Shown here one piece after another: positions 54,820 to 63,342 of a stretch of DNA of 64,000 nucleotides. This DNA comes from G963674835 sp963674835. Its GTDB lineage: Bacteria; Planctomycetota; Planctomycetia; Pirellulales; Thermoguttaceae. The notes beneath the pieces were generated by a model. It did not search any database. It was not told where the DNA came from and saw nothing but the letters and a program-made list of their open reading frames with translations. The stretch's first letter is position 1; each line of letters starts with the position of its first letter. The stretch is taken from positions 248,001 to 312,000 of the forward strand of contig CAXXKC010000002.1 of the NCBI GenBank assembly GCA_963674835.2, given 5' to 3'. Position numbers and translations under genes: made by a program.

Positions 54820-55428
54820 ATGCGATGCCCATACCGTATGTTACTGGCGATGACGATTGCCGCCGCGCTTGCCGGATGCGGCCGTTCTGGGGATGCCCCC
54901 CAGGCATCGACGTCTGCCACGACCGGCGGCGCCCAGACCGAGGCAACGGCGACGGCAGATGATCCGGCGATTGCCGTCCGTGAATTCCTCCAGGGCATCA
55001 AGGACGGTGACGACCAAAAGGTCTCGCAACGTATGACAAAGTTGTCGCGCGAGAAGATCGGTGAGCAGGGATTCCAGATCGCACCTCAGGCGAGCGACAC
55101 GGCTAAGTTCGAGGTCGGCAAGGTCGAGTATGTGGGCGAGGACGGCGCGCGGGTCGCCGCGACGTGGTCCGATGTCGGGCCCGACCAGCAAATGCAGAGC
55201 GACAACATGCTTTGGGTCGTTCGCAAAGACGCCGAAGGCTGGCGAATCCTGGGCATGGCACTCGATGTGTTCGAGGGGGAGCCTCCGTTGCTTCTGGACT
55301 TCGAGAAGCCCGACCAGACGAAAGAGAAATTGCAGTGGCTGCGAGAGGAGGTCGTGCGGCGAGCAGCGGCCGCTCAGAACTTGCAAGCCCAGCAAAACGA
55401 GGCGAGTCCACCACCCATTCAGCGTTGA
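54820..55428 (+). CDS. Small lipoprotein, NTF2-like type
   Basis: The protein is 202 residues from the ATG at 54820 (AGGAG upstream). The leader ends in a good lipobox, AALAGC. After a Thr/Ala-rich linker, residues about 48-160 (IAVREFLQGIKDGDDQKVSQ ... GWRILGMALDVF) have the alpha-plus-beta layout of NTF2-like domains. The sequence looks like a lipoprotein family I associate with Planctomycetes, without known function. A strong intrinsic terminator follows at 55567-55601. Confidence 0.65.
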   Translation: MRCPYRMLLAMTIAAALAGCGRSGDAPQASTSATTGGAQTEATATADDPAIAVREFLQGIKDGDDQKVSQRMTKLSREKIGEQGFQIAPQASDTAKFEVGKVEYVGEDGARVAATWSDVGPDQQMQSDNMLWVVRKDAEGWRILGMALDVFEGEPPLLLDFEKPDQTKEKLQWLREEVVRRAAAAQNLQAQQNEASPPPIQR

Positions 55429-55566
55429 GAAACGAGCAAGTTTCCGGAAATTGGCGTTGCCGGCGTGAGTCGGGCGATTCTGACGAGACCGTGGCGAGAG
55501 GTGAGCCAATGCCGCTGTAGATGAGAATGACGTAACACATTACACATCAGTTATTTAAAGCAATTC

Positions 55567-55601
55567 AAAGGGAAGATTCTGGCAAAGAATCTTCCCTTTT
55601 T
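55567..55601 (+). terminator. Intrinsic terminator
   Basis: GGGAAGATTCT (55570-55580) and AGAATCTTCCC (55586-55596) form a perfect 11-bp stem with a GGCAA loop, followed by TTTTT. AAA before the stem extends the pairing. It ends the lipoprotein transcript from 54820. Confidence 0.9.
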
Positions 55602-55713
55602 CATTTGCACTGGCCAAACAGCATGCAATGAGGTAGATTTGGTGAAACAATCCCGCCATATTTCCCACCTTACCCCGGCCTCCCAACGAATGCGTTTTCT
55701 CAGGCCACGCACC

Positions 55714-55741
55714 TTGACAACGAAAGTAAGCGTGCTAGCTT
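55714..55741 (+). promoter_or_regulatory. Candidate promoter of the Cys-rich protein gene
   Basis: TTGACA (55714-55719) lies 16 bp from TAGCTT (55736-55741). The -35 is perfect, the -10 partial. Transcription from here would give a leader of about 205 nt before the ATG at 55954. Confidence 0.45.
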
Positions 55742-55953
55742 ATCCGCTGATGCTGTGTATTGCTTACCCATACGGCCCAGGCCGCAAAGCTTGAACAGGG
55801 AACACGGAACAGGCTTGGCGTCGTCACGGTACAGCGTACTGGATAAAGCTCTCCAGCCCCCACTAAGCCGTCCTGGCTGGCGAGTGTGATGTGATGGATG
55901 GCACCTTTAGAATCCCTTAACACTACGGTACCTGATAGTTGGAGGATTCCCGA

Positions 55954-56592
55954 ATGAACCGTACTTGTGTCCTTGGCATTGCGGCCCTGGTCGTAGTGCT
56001 CGGCGTGGTCCTGCTCAGCAGCCACGCGATGGCAGCTCCGGCGTGTTGCGCTCCGGCGGCTCCGGCTTGTGCTCCGGCTTGTGAGCCGGCCTGCGCTCCC
56101 GAGACGTGTGCTCCGAAGACCTGCTGCCGTCTGAAGTGCCGGCTGCTGAAGCGCTGCTGCGCTCCGAAGTGCTGCGAGCCCGCCTGTGCCCCGGCTTGTG
56201 CCCCGGCCCCGGCTCCCGCTTGTGCTCCGGTCGCCTGCGCTCCCGAGACGTGCGCTCCGAAGACCTGCTGCCGTCTGAAGTGCCGGCTGCTGAAGCGCTG
56301 CTGTGCTCCGAAGTGCTGCGAGCCCGCCTGTGCCCCGGCTTGTGCCCCGGCCCCGGCTCCCGCTTGTGCTCCGGTCGCCTGCGCTCCCGAGACCTGTGCT
56401 CCGAAGCGTTGCTGCCGCGTGAAGCGCTGCCATCGCGTGAAGCGCTGCTGCGCTCCGGCTTGCGAGCCCGCCTGTGCCCCGGCTTGCTGCGAGGGTGCTG
56501 CCCCCGCCGCTCCGAAGGCTGCCCCGGCCCCCAAGGCTCCGGCTGCCAAGGCCCCGCCGGCTCCGCCCGCCGCACCGGCTCCCAAGAAGTGA
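55954..56592 (+). CDS. Secreted Cys/Pro/Ala-rich tandem-repeat protein
   Basis: The protein is 212 residues from the ATG at 55954 with GGAGGA upstream. A signal peptide (VLGIAALVVVLGVVLLSSHAMA) is followed by a mature chain made almost wholly of Cys, Pro, Ala, Lys and Arg. A 48-residue unit (start CAPETCAPKTCCRLKC, end APAPACAPVA) occurs twice in full and once in altered form (CAPKRCCRVKRCHRVKRCC). The C-terminus is a Pro/Ala/Lys tail (KAPAAKAPPAPPAAPAPKK). No enzyme motif exists. It could be a disulfide-linked wall or surface protein, or a metal-binding protein. Planctomycete cell envelopes rich in Cys and Pro have been reported, which makes a structural role attractive but unproven. Confidence 0.75.
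   Translation: MNRTCVLGIAALVVVLGVVLLSSHAMAAPACCAPAAPACAPACEPACAPETCAPKTCCRLKCRLLKRCCAPKCCEPACAPACAPAPAPACAPVACAPETCAPKTCCRLKCRLLKRCCAPKCCEPACAPACAPAPAPACAPVACAPETCAPKRCCRVKRCHRVKRCCAPACEPACAPACCEGAAPAAPKAAPAPKAPAAKAPPAPPAAPAPKK
56098..56480 (+). repeat. 144-bp tandem repeat array within the Cys-rich gene
   Basis: The sequence CCCGAGACGTG recurs at 56098 and 56242, and CCCGAGACCTG at 56386, exactly 144 bp apart. The first two units are nearly identical in DNA; the third diverges after about 25 bp. High nucleotide identity implies recent duplication or gene conversion. Confidence 0.85.
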
Positions 56593-56607
56593 TCGCACTG
56601 AGAGCCT

Positions 56608-56627
56608 GAATCCGTACTAACGGATTC
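56608..56627 (+). terminator. Hairpin after the Cys-rich gene
   Basis: GAATCCGT (56608-56615) and ACGGATTC (56620-56627) pair around ACTA. A CTCTCTC run, then CTTTTTG about 13 bp later, follows. It is probably a weak or first terminator for the gene ending at 56592. Confidence 0.5.
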
Positions 56628-56702
56628 TCTCTCGGATTGCTTTTTGACAGACTGCATGACGCCGCTCGGTTTACCCTGTTGAACCTTGCGGCTGAAGAAT
56701 TC

Positions 56703-56737
56703 GGGCCGGATCGCTCACTTGCGATCCGGCCCATTTT
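56703..56737. terminator. Strong hairpin terminator between convergent genes
   Basis: GGGCCGGATCGC (56703-56714) and GCGATCCGGCCC (56721-56732) form a 12-bp perfect stem with a 6-base loop, followed by ATTTTC. On the other strand, A/T bases after the stem are fewer. It may stop transcripts from both the Cys-rich gene and the operon ending at 56843. Confidence 0.75.
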
Positions 56738-56842
56738 CATGCGCGGTCGGCAGTCGGTAGCATCGTCGATGGCACATCGGACGGCGCATCTCGCGGGGGA
56801 CCGCGCGCGTCGAAGGCACAGCGGCAGGTTGGCCCGATGGCA

Positions 56843-57919
56843 CTACATCGTCACGGGCTGGCAGGAGGCGATGCTGTCGTAGCAGGCGTTCATCGTTTCG
56901 ATCGTGCGTCGATGCCAGCGGAGGTTGATCCTGGGCGAGCGGCCGTTGCGGACGCAATCGACGAACTCGTCGACCAGACCGATCCACTCGTCGAAGTAGG
57001 TGTATTGGACGGTGTAGCGATCGTTGGGGCTGCCGTTGTGGTAGACGTTGGGTCCGAAACAGTCGGCCAGGAGACTTCCACGCTGGCCGTGAACGGCGAG
57101 ATTGACTTCCATCCGCTTGGGGAAGACCTCCCATCCGGGGCCTGGCTCGGTCAGGCGGTCTTCGAGTCGGGACCAGGACGGATCGAGAAGGAAGGTCGTG
57201 CCGTCGGCCATCTTGCCACTGACGAGAAGCATGTCTTCGACCTGAAGATCGGGCCGCAGGTTGGGTGCCACCTCGGCGTGAATCCGGGCGAAGTCGCTGC
57301 GGGTGAGCCAGCGGATGAGGTCGAAAATGTGGGGATGGTCGCACAGGGCGCCGCCGCGGCAGCGCGTATCGCCTTGGCGAAGAGGGATGGTGCGACCGTA
57401 GCTCTCCTCAGGAACGCCCTGCCAGGGAAACGCCCAGACGGGCGAGAGGGTAATGTTCGTGGCCCCGACGGAGACAATCGGCCCGATGAGGCCGTCGTCG
57501 ATGAGCTTGCGGACGCGATGAACGACGGGGTTGTAGTGCAGTTCGAGCTCGATCTGACAGACCACGCCGGCGCGGTCAACGAGGTCGATCATCCGGTCGT
57601 ATTCGGCGAGGTCGAACGTGGGGATCTTCATGGAGAGGATGTGAAGGCCACGCTCGGCGCAGCGGCGGACCTGGTCCAGGTGCCGGTGATTGGCCGAGGC
57701 GAGAACGACGGCCTCGATATCGGGGTGGGCGAGGAACATCTCGTCCTCGCTCCGGTAGCAGGGGATGTCGGGATTGGCAGCCACGAAGCGGCGGTAGACG
57801 GCGTCGTTGTCGGCGGCGGCCGCCTGCCACTGGAGTTTGGGCGACTCGCGGAGCGTCTGGTAGTACTTTCGCGTATGGCCATGCGTCAATGAGGTCATGG
57901 CAATCTTCACGGGTCGCAT
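56843..57919 (-). CDS. Gfo/Idh/MocA family oxidoreductase
   Basis: The protein is 358 residues; GAAGGAG precedes the ATG. A Rossmann-like N-domain begins VKIAMTSLTHGHTRKYY, so the usual G-x-G-x-x-G is replaced by SLTHGH, and the EKP motif appears as MKIP. The C-terminal domain contains GGALCDHPHIFDLIRWL, where His is expected at the active site. The cofactor motif changes make a non-standard or lost NAD site possible. It is the last gene of the amino-sugar operon and starts 13 bp inside the preceding gene. Confidence 0.75.
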   Translation of the reverse strand: MRPVKIAMTSLTHGHTRKYYQTLRESPKLQWQAAAADNDAVYRRFVAANPDIPCYRSEDEMFLAHPDIEAVVLASANHRHLDQVRRCAERGLHILSMKIPTFDLAEYDRMIDLVDRAGVVCQIELELHYNPVVHRVRKLIDDGLIGPIVSVGATNITLSPVWAFPWQGVPEESYGRTIPLRQGDTRCRGGALCDHPHIFDLIRWLTRSDFARIHAEVAPNLRPDLQVEDMLLVSGKMADGTTFLLDPSWSRLEDRLTEPGPGWEVFPKRMEVNLAVHGQRGSLLADCFGPNVYHNGSPNDRYTVQYTYFDEWIGLVDEFVDCVRNGRSPRINLRWHRRTIETMNACYDSIASCQPVTM

Positions 57920-58713
57920 GGGCAGGCTCCTTCGACGTTCAGACGTTTGCGGAGGCGGTCGGACTGGAAGGCCAGGCGGACCAGTTGGACCAGCCGGGCG
58001 TGCTGACGGCGGAGTTGCGAGGCATCGCGATCGAAATGCCGGAGCACGTCGAGAGCGGAACGGACGAGGGCGATGTCGTCGTCGCCCATGCCGAACAGTT
58101 CGGCGTCGGTGTCGGTGAAGACCTGCGTACCTTGCGGGGTGAACAGGTAGATGGACTGCTGAGGCACTTGCGTATCGACGACGCGGTCGGACGCGACCCC
58201 GCGGCGCGCGATCAATTCGTGGCGATCGAGCATTGCGGCGCCGGGAGGCAGCGTCGCCCCGGCTTCGACGCCGCAGACGGTTCCATCGGCGAGTCGCAGG
58301 ATCACGTTAGCTGCCTCGCCCTGGATGGATGCGGTGATCGAATCGATGGGAGTGCCGAGGAGCCACTCGGTGAGGTCGAACTCGCGATAGAGAATGGCGG
58401 CCAGACCGAGCGACGTGCCGTCGGTGTGGCAGGAAAAGCGCGCCATGACGACCGGAGCGACCACCTGGTCGTCGACCAATCGCTTCAGCTCGATGAACCG
58501 GCGTTGGCTTCGCCAGGGCAACAGGGGAACCGCATCGGCTGGCAGAGGATCGTGTAGGGCCTTCGAGCCGGGGAGCAGGGCGCAGGGGCCCATGGCCTCG
58601 CTGGGATCGCGGTGGAGCGACCATTGAGGCGGAGTGGACACGGAATACTTGTGGACCAACGCAGCCAGGGCCGACTGGAGAGGACTGGGCGAGATCGAGG
58701 ACTCAAGGCTCAA
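57907..58713 (-). CDS. Gfo/Idh-like protein without a visible NAD-binding domain
   Basis: The protein is 268 residues and starts with TTG at 58713, backed by GGAG 10 bp upstream. It overlaps the GH20 stop by 11 bp and the next start by 13 bp, so all three genes appear translationally coupled. The segment about 70-170 (FIELKRLVDDQVVAPVVMARF, later FDLTEWLLG) looks like the beta-sheet domain of Gfo/Idh proteins, but no Rossmann glycine motif precedes it. It may form a heteromer with the next gene product. I am not certain of the family. Confidence 0.55.
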   Translation of the reverse strand: MSLESSISPSPLQSALAALVHKYSVSTPPQWSLHRDPSEAMGPCALLPGSKALHDPLPADAVPLLPWRSQRRFIELKRLVDDQVVAPVVMARFSCHTDGTSLGLAAILYREFDLTEWLLGTPIDSITASIQGEAANVILRLADGTVCGVEAGATLPPGAAMLDRHELIARRGVASDRVVDTQVPQQSIYLFTPQGTQVFTDTDAELFGMGDDDIALVRSALDVLRHFDRDASQLRRQHARLVQLVRLAFQSDRLRKRLNVEGACPCDP

Positions 58714-60253
58714 GAGTGCGCTCCAGTTCGGGCAAGTGGCAGATGGGATATTGGCGGATGGTGAGGATCCACTGTTCGAAGGGAACTTGCTTGAGGTCGT
58801 AGCCTGGGGTGGTCCAAGCGAGAACGCCCGCCCGGGCGACCGATGGAAGGCAGACTTCGAGCGAATCCCAGGTGGTGTCGAGGAGGCCGAGCAAGTTGTG
58901 CTCCTTGGCGGAGTCGACCAGCGAGATCGTGTTGGCTTTGCTCTTCCAGGGGCACACGAGGACCGGAAAGCCCTTCTGCTGGAAATACTGGGGCACGGGC
59001 CAATCGCGGCTGTCGTAGTTCCAGGCGGCGATGATGACGTCCTTGGGAAGTTGCTCGAGCACCAGATGGCTATTCAGCGGCGGGGTGCTGTTGGCGGGCG
59101 ACACGCGTCCAAGCTGGGGATGATTGCGCTGGAGGAACATGTCGTGCCACATGATGACGCGGATCTTGCGTTTGGCGAAGTAGTCGCAGATCTTCATGAG
59201 ATGCTGCCGGAGCACCTCGCGCGGGTTCTCGCCGCGGCAGTCCTTGGCATCGACCGCCCCCAGGTGGCCCCAGGCTTCATCCATGCCCACGTGGAAGTAC
59301 TTGACGGGGGCGAAGAGTTCCAGAAGCTCGTCGTAGCGGTCGAACAGGTGTTTGCAGACGTCGGGATTGGTCAGGCAGAACGACCAGCCGTCGGGCTCGT
59401 ACAGCGGCTTGAACTGCGGGTAGCGGTCTAGTACAGCGTGTTCGCGCGAGCGGCTGCGCATGCCACTGGCATGGCCCCAGGAGTTGAGCATGGGGATCAT
59501 GTCGAGCTGCAAGGCGTGACCGAGTTGGATGAGGGGACGAATTTGCTCGGGGGTGTAGGCGTGCTCGTAGGCGGTTTCGGGGTGGGACTTGGACTGGAGC
59601 GAGGACCAGAACTCGATCACCACGGCGTTGTACTTGTAGCGGGCGGCAAGGAGGATGGCCTGGCGAATGGCGGCCAGCTCGGTGTTGGGAAAGATGCAGA
59701 CGTGAAGCCCACGGAAGGCGAGCTGCGGGTAGTCGACGATACGTGCCACGGGGAGGTACTTCTGCTGGCCGGCATGGTCCGACTGGACCATCTGAAGGAG
59801 CGTTTGGCAGCCGTAGAGCAGACCACGCGGGGTGGGCGACACGATGGTCGCCTGGGTCGGCGTGATCTGGAGAAGACAGCTTTCGTCGGCATTGCGGGGC
59901 GGGGGCCACTTCGCCCAGGAGGCGGCGGACTCGACAGCGGATCGTCCGGCCGGCGTGTCGGAAAGCGCCAGAACGATCTGTGGTCCGCCAGTGCCCGGGT
60001 TGCCTTGCGTGAGTCGGACGCCGTGTAGGCGAGTCATTTCTTCGGCGAGCACGCGGGCGACCTGACGTTCGGCATCGCCGGCGACGAGCGCTAGGCCGTG
60101 GTTCAGGTCGAGGCGGCCGTCGGTCCAGGTCACCTCGCGAGGGGCCGGCGTGAGGAGCGGAGGCGACGCTGGCTCGGCGGTTCTTGCGAGCTGCGAGAGG
60201 AACAGGCCGGTGGCTGCCGTGACGATGAGGGCTCGGGCGAAGGGTCTGGTCAT
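58703..60253 (-). CDS. Exported GH20 beta-N-acetylhexosaminidase-like enzyme
   Basis: The protein is 516 residues from the ATG at 60253. A signal peptide precedes a zincin-like N-domain (about 30-165, with LLTPAPREVTW). The TIM barrel has the family signature LAFRGLHVC and the catalytic Asp-Glu pair D325-E326 in FHVGMDEAWG. In GH20 the Asp positions the substrate acetamido group and the Glu is the acid/base. The enzyme releases terminal GlcNAc or GalNAc. It fits the SIS-domain gene 23 bp upstream. Sequence around the pair is intact, so activity is expected. Confidence 0.85.
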   Translation of the reverse strand: MTRPFARALIVTAATGLFLSQLARTAEPASPPLLTPAPREVTWTDGRLDLNHGLALVAGDAERQVARVLAEEMTRLHGVRLTQGNPGTGGPQIVLALSDTPAGRSAVESAASWAKWPPPRNADESCLLQITPTQATIVSPTPRGLLYGCQTLLQMVQSDHAGQQKYLPVARIVDYPQLAFRGLHVCIFPNTELAAIRQAILLAARYKYNAVVIEFWSSLQSKSHPETAYEHAYTPEQIRPLIQLGHALQLDMIPMLNSWGHASGMRSRSREHAVLDRYPQFKPLYEPDGWSFCLTNPDVCKHLFDRYDELLELFAPVKYFHVGMDEAWGHLGAVDAKDCRGENPREVLRQHLMKICDYFAKRKIRVIMWHDMFLQRNHPQLGRVSPANSTPPLNSHLVLEQLPKDVIIAAWNYDSRDWPVPQYFQQKGFPVLVCPWKSKANTISLVDSAKEHNLLGLLDTTWDSLEVCLPSVARAGVLAWTTPGYDLKQVPFEQWILTIRQYPICHLPELERTLEP

Positions 60254-60276
60254 GATTCGATCTCTGGAAAATGAGG

Positions 60277-61062
60277 TCAGAGGCATTTGACGCGAGGGGA
60301 GTACTTTGCCACGTACCGGGCGTTGAACTCGTCGCCGCCGGGGGCGTTGGCGCTGCGCCAGACGGGCGGCTGGATGCCGCGCTCGACGCATTGTCGCACG
60401 GTCTCGATTTCGAGGCGGTGGGCGATGTAGAAATCGACGAGATTCGAATTGGGGGCGATGGGCGAGTCGAAGCCGGGCACCTGAACGGCGCAGTCGCCGA
60501 CCTCGTTGTAGTCGTCGATGCAGACGTCGGCCAGGTCGAAGAGGTTCTTGCCACTGGGATGACGGATGAAGTGATCGGGAGGCATTTGTGTCTGCCAGAG
60601 GGACGAACTGACGGCGATGATCTTGGCGCCGGCCTGCTTGGCCTCGATGGCGGCGTCGATCGTGGCGGGATTGATGCCGATGTTGTGGAAGATGAGCAGG
60701 AGGTCGCCCGGCGCCAGGCGGTAGTATTTGACGATGCTGCTGCCGTAGTTGACGCATCGCTCGAGTTCCAGGTACTTGAGCGCCTGGTTAAACACAGAAA
60801 GGCCGGTTTCCATGATGGGATTGATATTGGCGAGGCCGCCGGCGCGGAAGAACATCTCGCCCATGACGAGGGTCGTATGGCCGCCGCCGCCGTAGACGTG
60901 GATGAGCCGGTCGTCGGCGATGGCATCGGCCATGAGCGAGGCGGCCTGGCGGAGGTTTTCCTTTTGCTCGATTTCGATCTTTCGCAGCAGAGCCACAGTC
61001 TTTTCGAGGTAACCGAAGTCGGGCAGCGGTTGCGTTGAGGCGTCGGCTTGTGCGGACGGCAT
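60277..61062 (-). CDS. SIS-domain sugar isomerase-like protein
   Basis: The protein is 261 residues from the ATG at 61062 (AAGGAA upstream). The SIS (sugar isomerase) fold is seen in IHVYGGGGHTTLVMGEMFF, LLLIFHNIGINPATIDAA and KIIAVSSSLW. Such domains bind phosphosugars, often amino-sugar phosphates, as isomerases or deacetylase partners or as regulators. No signal peptide, so it is cytoplasmic. Its neighbours suggest N-acetylhexosamine phosphate handling. Confidence 0.8.
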   Translation of the reverse strand: MPSAQADASTQPLPDFGYLEKTVALLRKIEIEQKENLRQAASLMADAIADDRLIHVYGGGGHTTLVMGEMFFRAGGLANINPIMETGLSVFNQALKYLELERCVNYGSSIVKYYRLAPGDLLLIFHNIGINPATIDAAIEAKQAGAKIIAVSSSLWQTQMPPDHFIRHPSGKNLFDLADVCIDDYNEVGDCAVQVPGFDSPIAPNSNLVDFYIAHRLEIETVRQCVERGIQPPVWRSANAPGGDEFNARYVAKYSPRVKCL

Positions 61063-61133
61063 GGGGGTGGTTCCTTGTGGTTTAAGGTTGTGCGGTTGTG
61101 GGCAGTGCGCGATCGAGGCTGCCAACGATGTGG

Positions 61134-62165
61134 TCACCGTCCCAACACTTCTCCGAACGCGCGGCCGAGCGTGTCCCAGACTTCCAACGCCCGGGGTGCG
61201 GCCAGCACGGTGCCGTGACCGCCGCGGTACGTCCAGGCGAAGAGGCTTTCGACGCCCATTTCGGCGTAGAGACGGGCGATGTCGCAGATCTCGCTGAGCT
61301 GCTCGGGTTCCTGGTAGTAGCCCATAAGCCAGCGTTGGGAGGACTTGCCGTGGCGATGGGCCGTGTCGACGGTACGCTGGGTGATGGAACGAAAGAAGGT
61401 GGGGGGCAACTGGTAGGAGAGGATCGTTGTGCTGAAGACATCGCAGGCTTCGGAGGAAGCGACCTTGTCCCAGTCGTCGTAGCCGCGGTTTTCGGTGACG
61501 TAGTAGGTTCCCAAGGTGGCGTGCACGCAGGAGACGATCTTGGCCGCCGGGCGGATCGCCTTGATTCGGCGCGCGGCAGTGACGAGGATATCGAGGGCGC
61601 AATCCTGCCGAAACCGCTTGACTTCGGGGGTGAGCTGTTTTGGCATTTTATAGCCGTACTGCTGATGGAACATGCGCCGGCAAAAGGCGCAGCGGCAGGT
61701 CCAGTCGTCGCCGGCGCCGCCGGTGATGGAGGCGTAGCTCTTGGGGAGTGCGAAGTGGGGCTCGTCCCAGAAGAAGCCGTCGGCGTCGACCTCGGTGGCC
61801 AGTCGCTGGCAGATGTCGACGAAGTAGTCGCGGAAGGCCTTGGTGTTGAAGCAGGCGGCGGGGAGGGGCTGCCCGGTGAGGGCCGAGACCTGACGATTGC
61901 TGGGATTGTTGGTGAGGAAGAGGCTGGGCGGCTCGCCACCGAACCACTTGCCGATACCCCAGGTGTCGAGGTAGACGGTCAGACCGAGGTCCTTCGCCCG
62001 GGCGGCGGCGGCCTTGATGTTGGGGAACCAGAAGTCGATGTCGAACTCGGATAGCGCCAGGACGACGGCGGTGCAGTTGTGGTCGAGCATCTCGCGGAAA
62101 TCGCGTTCGGCATGCTCGACGTAGCTGAGGCCGTAGTAGCTGACACCGGTCTCGCAGACGGTCAT
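61134..62165 (-). CDS. TIM-barrel-like protein with Cys cluster, function unknown
   Basis: The protein is 343 residues from the ATG at 62165, whose ATGA overlaps the stop of the regulator gene by 4 bp. There is no export signal. A barrel-like pattern includes LGLTVYLDTWG and GFFWDEPHF, where D-E sits at a strand end, then a Cys cluster (CRCAFCRRMFH). The layout resembles glycosidase-like family members and also the Tat-exported protein at 9453. It may be a sugar-active enzyme with a structural metal. No family name can be given safely. Confidence 0.5.
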   Translation of the reverse strand: MTVCETGVSYYGLSYVEHAERDFREMLDHNCTAVVLALSEFDIDFWFPNIKAAAARAKDLGLTVYLDTWGIGKWFGGEPPSLFLTNNPSNRQVSALTGQPLPAACFNTKAFRDYFVDICQRLATEVDADGFFWDEPHFALPKSYASITGGAGDDWTCRCAFCRRMFHQQYGYKMPKQLTPEVKRFRQDCALDILVTAARRIKAIRPAAKIVSCVHATLGTYYVTENRGYDDWDKVASSEACDVFSTTILSYQLPPTFFRSITQRTVDTAHRHGKSSQRWLMGYYQEPEQLSEICDIARLYAEMGVESLFAWTYRGGHGTVLAAPRALEVWDTLGRAFGEVLGR

Positions 62166-63325
62166 GAGATGTCTCCCGCGGAAGGGGGTGTTGTGGGAAG
62201 CTGCTGCCAAGGGTGCTCCATCCCCTGAGACGGTTCGTCGGCGGGGCGTGCCTGGGGATCGGTGCTTTGGCGGATCACGAGGCGAGGCTCGAGAAGGATG
62301 CGGTTCGAGGGGAGACGCGGTTGGCGGATTCGATTAATCAGGGTTTGCACGGCAAGGCGGGCCATGGACTCGACACCGTAATCGACCGTCGTGAGCGGCG
62401 GCGTGGTCACGCGGGACTCGGGCAGGTTGTCGAAGCCGGCGATGGCGACTTGCCGAGGCACCTCAATCCCGTGCTCGTGGCAGTACCGCAGGGCGCCGAT
62501 GGCCAGAAGGTCGTTGTAGGCCATGACGGCGCGAGGGCGGTTCTTGGACTGCATAAGCCTCGCCATGGCCAGATAGCCGTCCTGAACGCCGCGGTCCTTG
62601 CCGGAAACAACTCGATCGCCGGGTAGCTCGATGCCCTCTTCGGAAAGGGCGGAGCGGAAGCCGCGGAGGCGGACGTCGTGCTTCAGCCCCGTACCGAAGG
62701 CGATGTAGCCGAACGAATCGTAGCCGCGGTTGAGCAAATGGCCGGCCACGGAGGCGGCACCAACGAAATTGTGGGCGACGACGTAGTCGGCATCGAGGCT
62801 GGTCACGCGGCGGCTGACGAAGGCGACCGGCACACCGCGGCGGAGCAGGTCGCGATACAGTGCGGTGCACTCGTCGGTAAGGCCGGGGCAGATCAAGAGG
62901 CCTTCGACGCCGATTTCGAGGAAGCCGTCGATGGTGCGCTTCTCGCGGGGAAACTCGTAATCGCTGCTGGCGGCCAGCACCTGGTAGCCGAGATCGGCAC
63001 CGGCGCGCTGGACGTGGCGGCAGAGGCTGCTGAAGAAGGGACTGGCGATGTTCGTGACGACCAAGCCCAGCCGCTGCGGCGCACCGGGATCGGACGCAAG
63101 AGGCGGAGGAACCGCTTGGGCAGTGATTCGGGCCGGGTTGGTGGAGTCGGCGACGAGGAGGCCTTCGGCCTTGAGCTGTTTGAGCACCTTGTGCGCCGTG
63201 GTCAACGAGGCGCCGAAGCGCTCGGCCAATTCGCGGACGGTCAGGAAACGCGTGCCGGCGTGGCCGAAGATGCCCTGTCGGAGATCGGCGCGGATGCGGT
63301 CGACGAGTTGGTCGAAGCGGGCCAT
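62162..63325 (-). CDS. GntR/LacI hybrid transcriptional regulator
   Basis: The protein is 387 residues. A GntR-type winged helix is at about 1-75 (FLTVRELAERFGASLTTAHKVLKQL). A LacI/periplasmic-binding-protein-like ligand domain spans about 85-370 (LGLVVTNIASPFFSSLCRHV, later VAIAGFDNLPES), as in AraR. Such hybrids sense free sugars and usually repress. The gene heads the TIM-barrel, SIS, GH20 and Gfo/Idh genes and probably controls them. The start lacks a ribosome binding site and lies about 18 bp from a candidate -10, so translation may be leaderless. Confidence 0.88.
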   Translation of the reverse strand: MARFDQLVDRIRADLRQGIFGHAGTRFLTVRELAERFGASLTTAHKVLKQLKAEGLLVADSTNPARITAQAVPPPLASDPGAPQRLGLVVTNIASPFFSSLCRHVQRAGADLGYQVLAASSDYEFPREKRTIDGFLEIGVEGLLICPGLTDECTALYRDLLRRGVPVAFVSRRVTSLDADYVVAHNFVGAASVAGHLLNRGYDSFGYIAFGTGLKHDVRLRGFRSALSEEGIELPGDRVVSGKDRGVQDGYLAMARLMQSKNRPRAVMAYNDLLAIGALRYCHEHGIEVPRQVAIAGFDNLPESRVTTPPLTTVDYGVESMARLAVQTLINRIRQPRLPSNRILLEPRLVIRQSTDPQARPADEPSQGMEHPWQQLPTTPPSAGDIS

Positions 63326-63342
63326 GGGTTGATGGGCGTTGA

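Larger units (their letters stand above)
55429..55953. other. Intergenic region with terminator and long leader
   Basis: This 525-bp region holds the terminator at 55567-55601, a promoter candidate at 55714-55741 and about 200 bases of leader before the Cys-rich gene at 55954. No gene is supported. Confidence 0.55.

Noticed and set aside
56098..56480. Possible CRISPR-like repeat array
   Set aside because: The repeats are 144 bp, contiguous, without spacers, and lie in frame inside a secreted protein gene.
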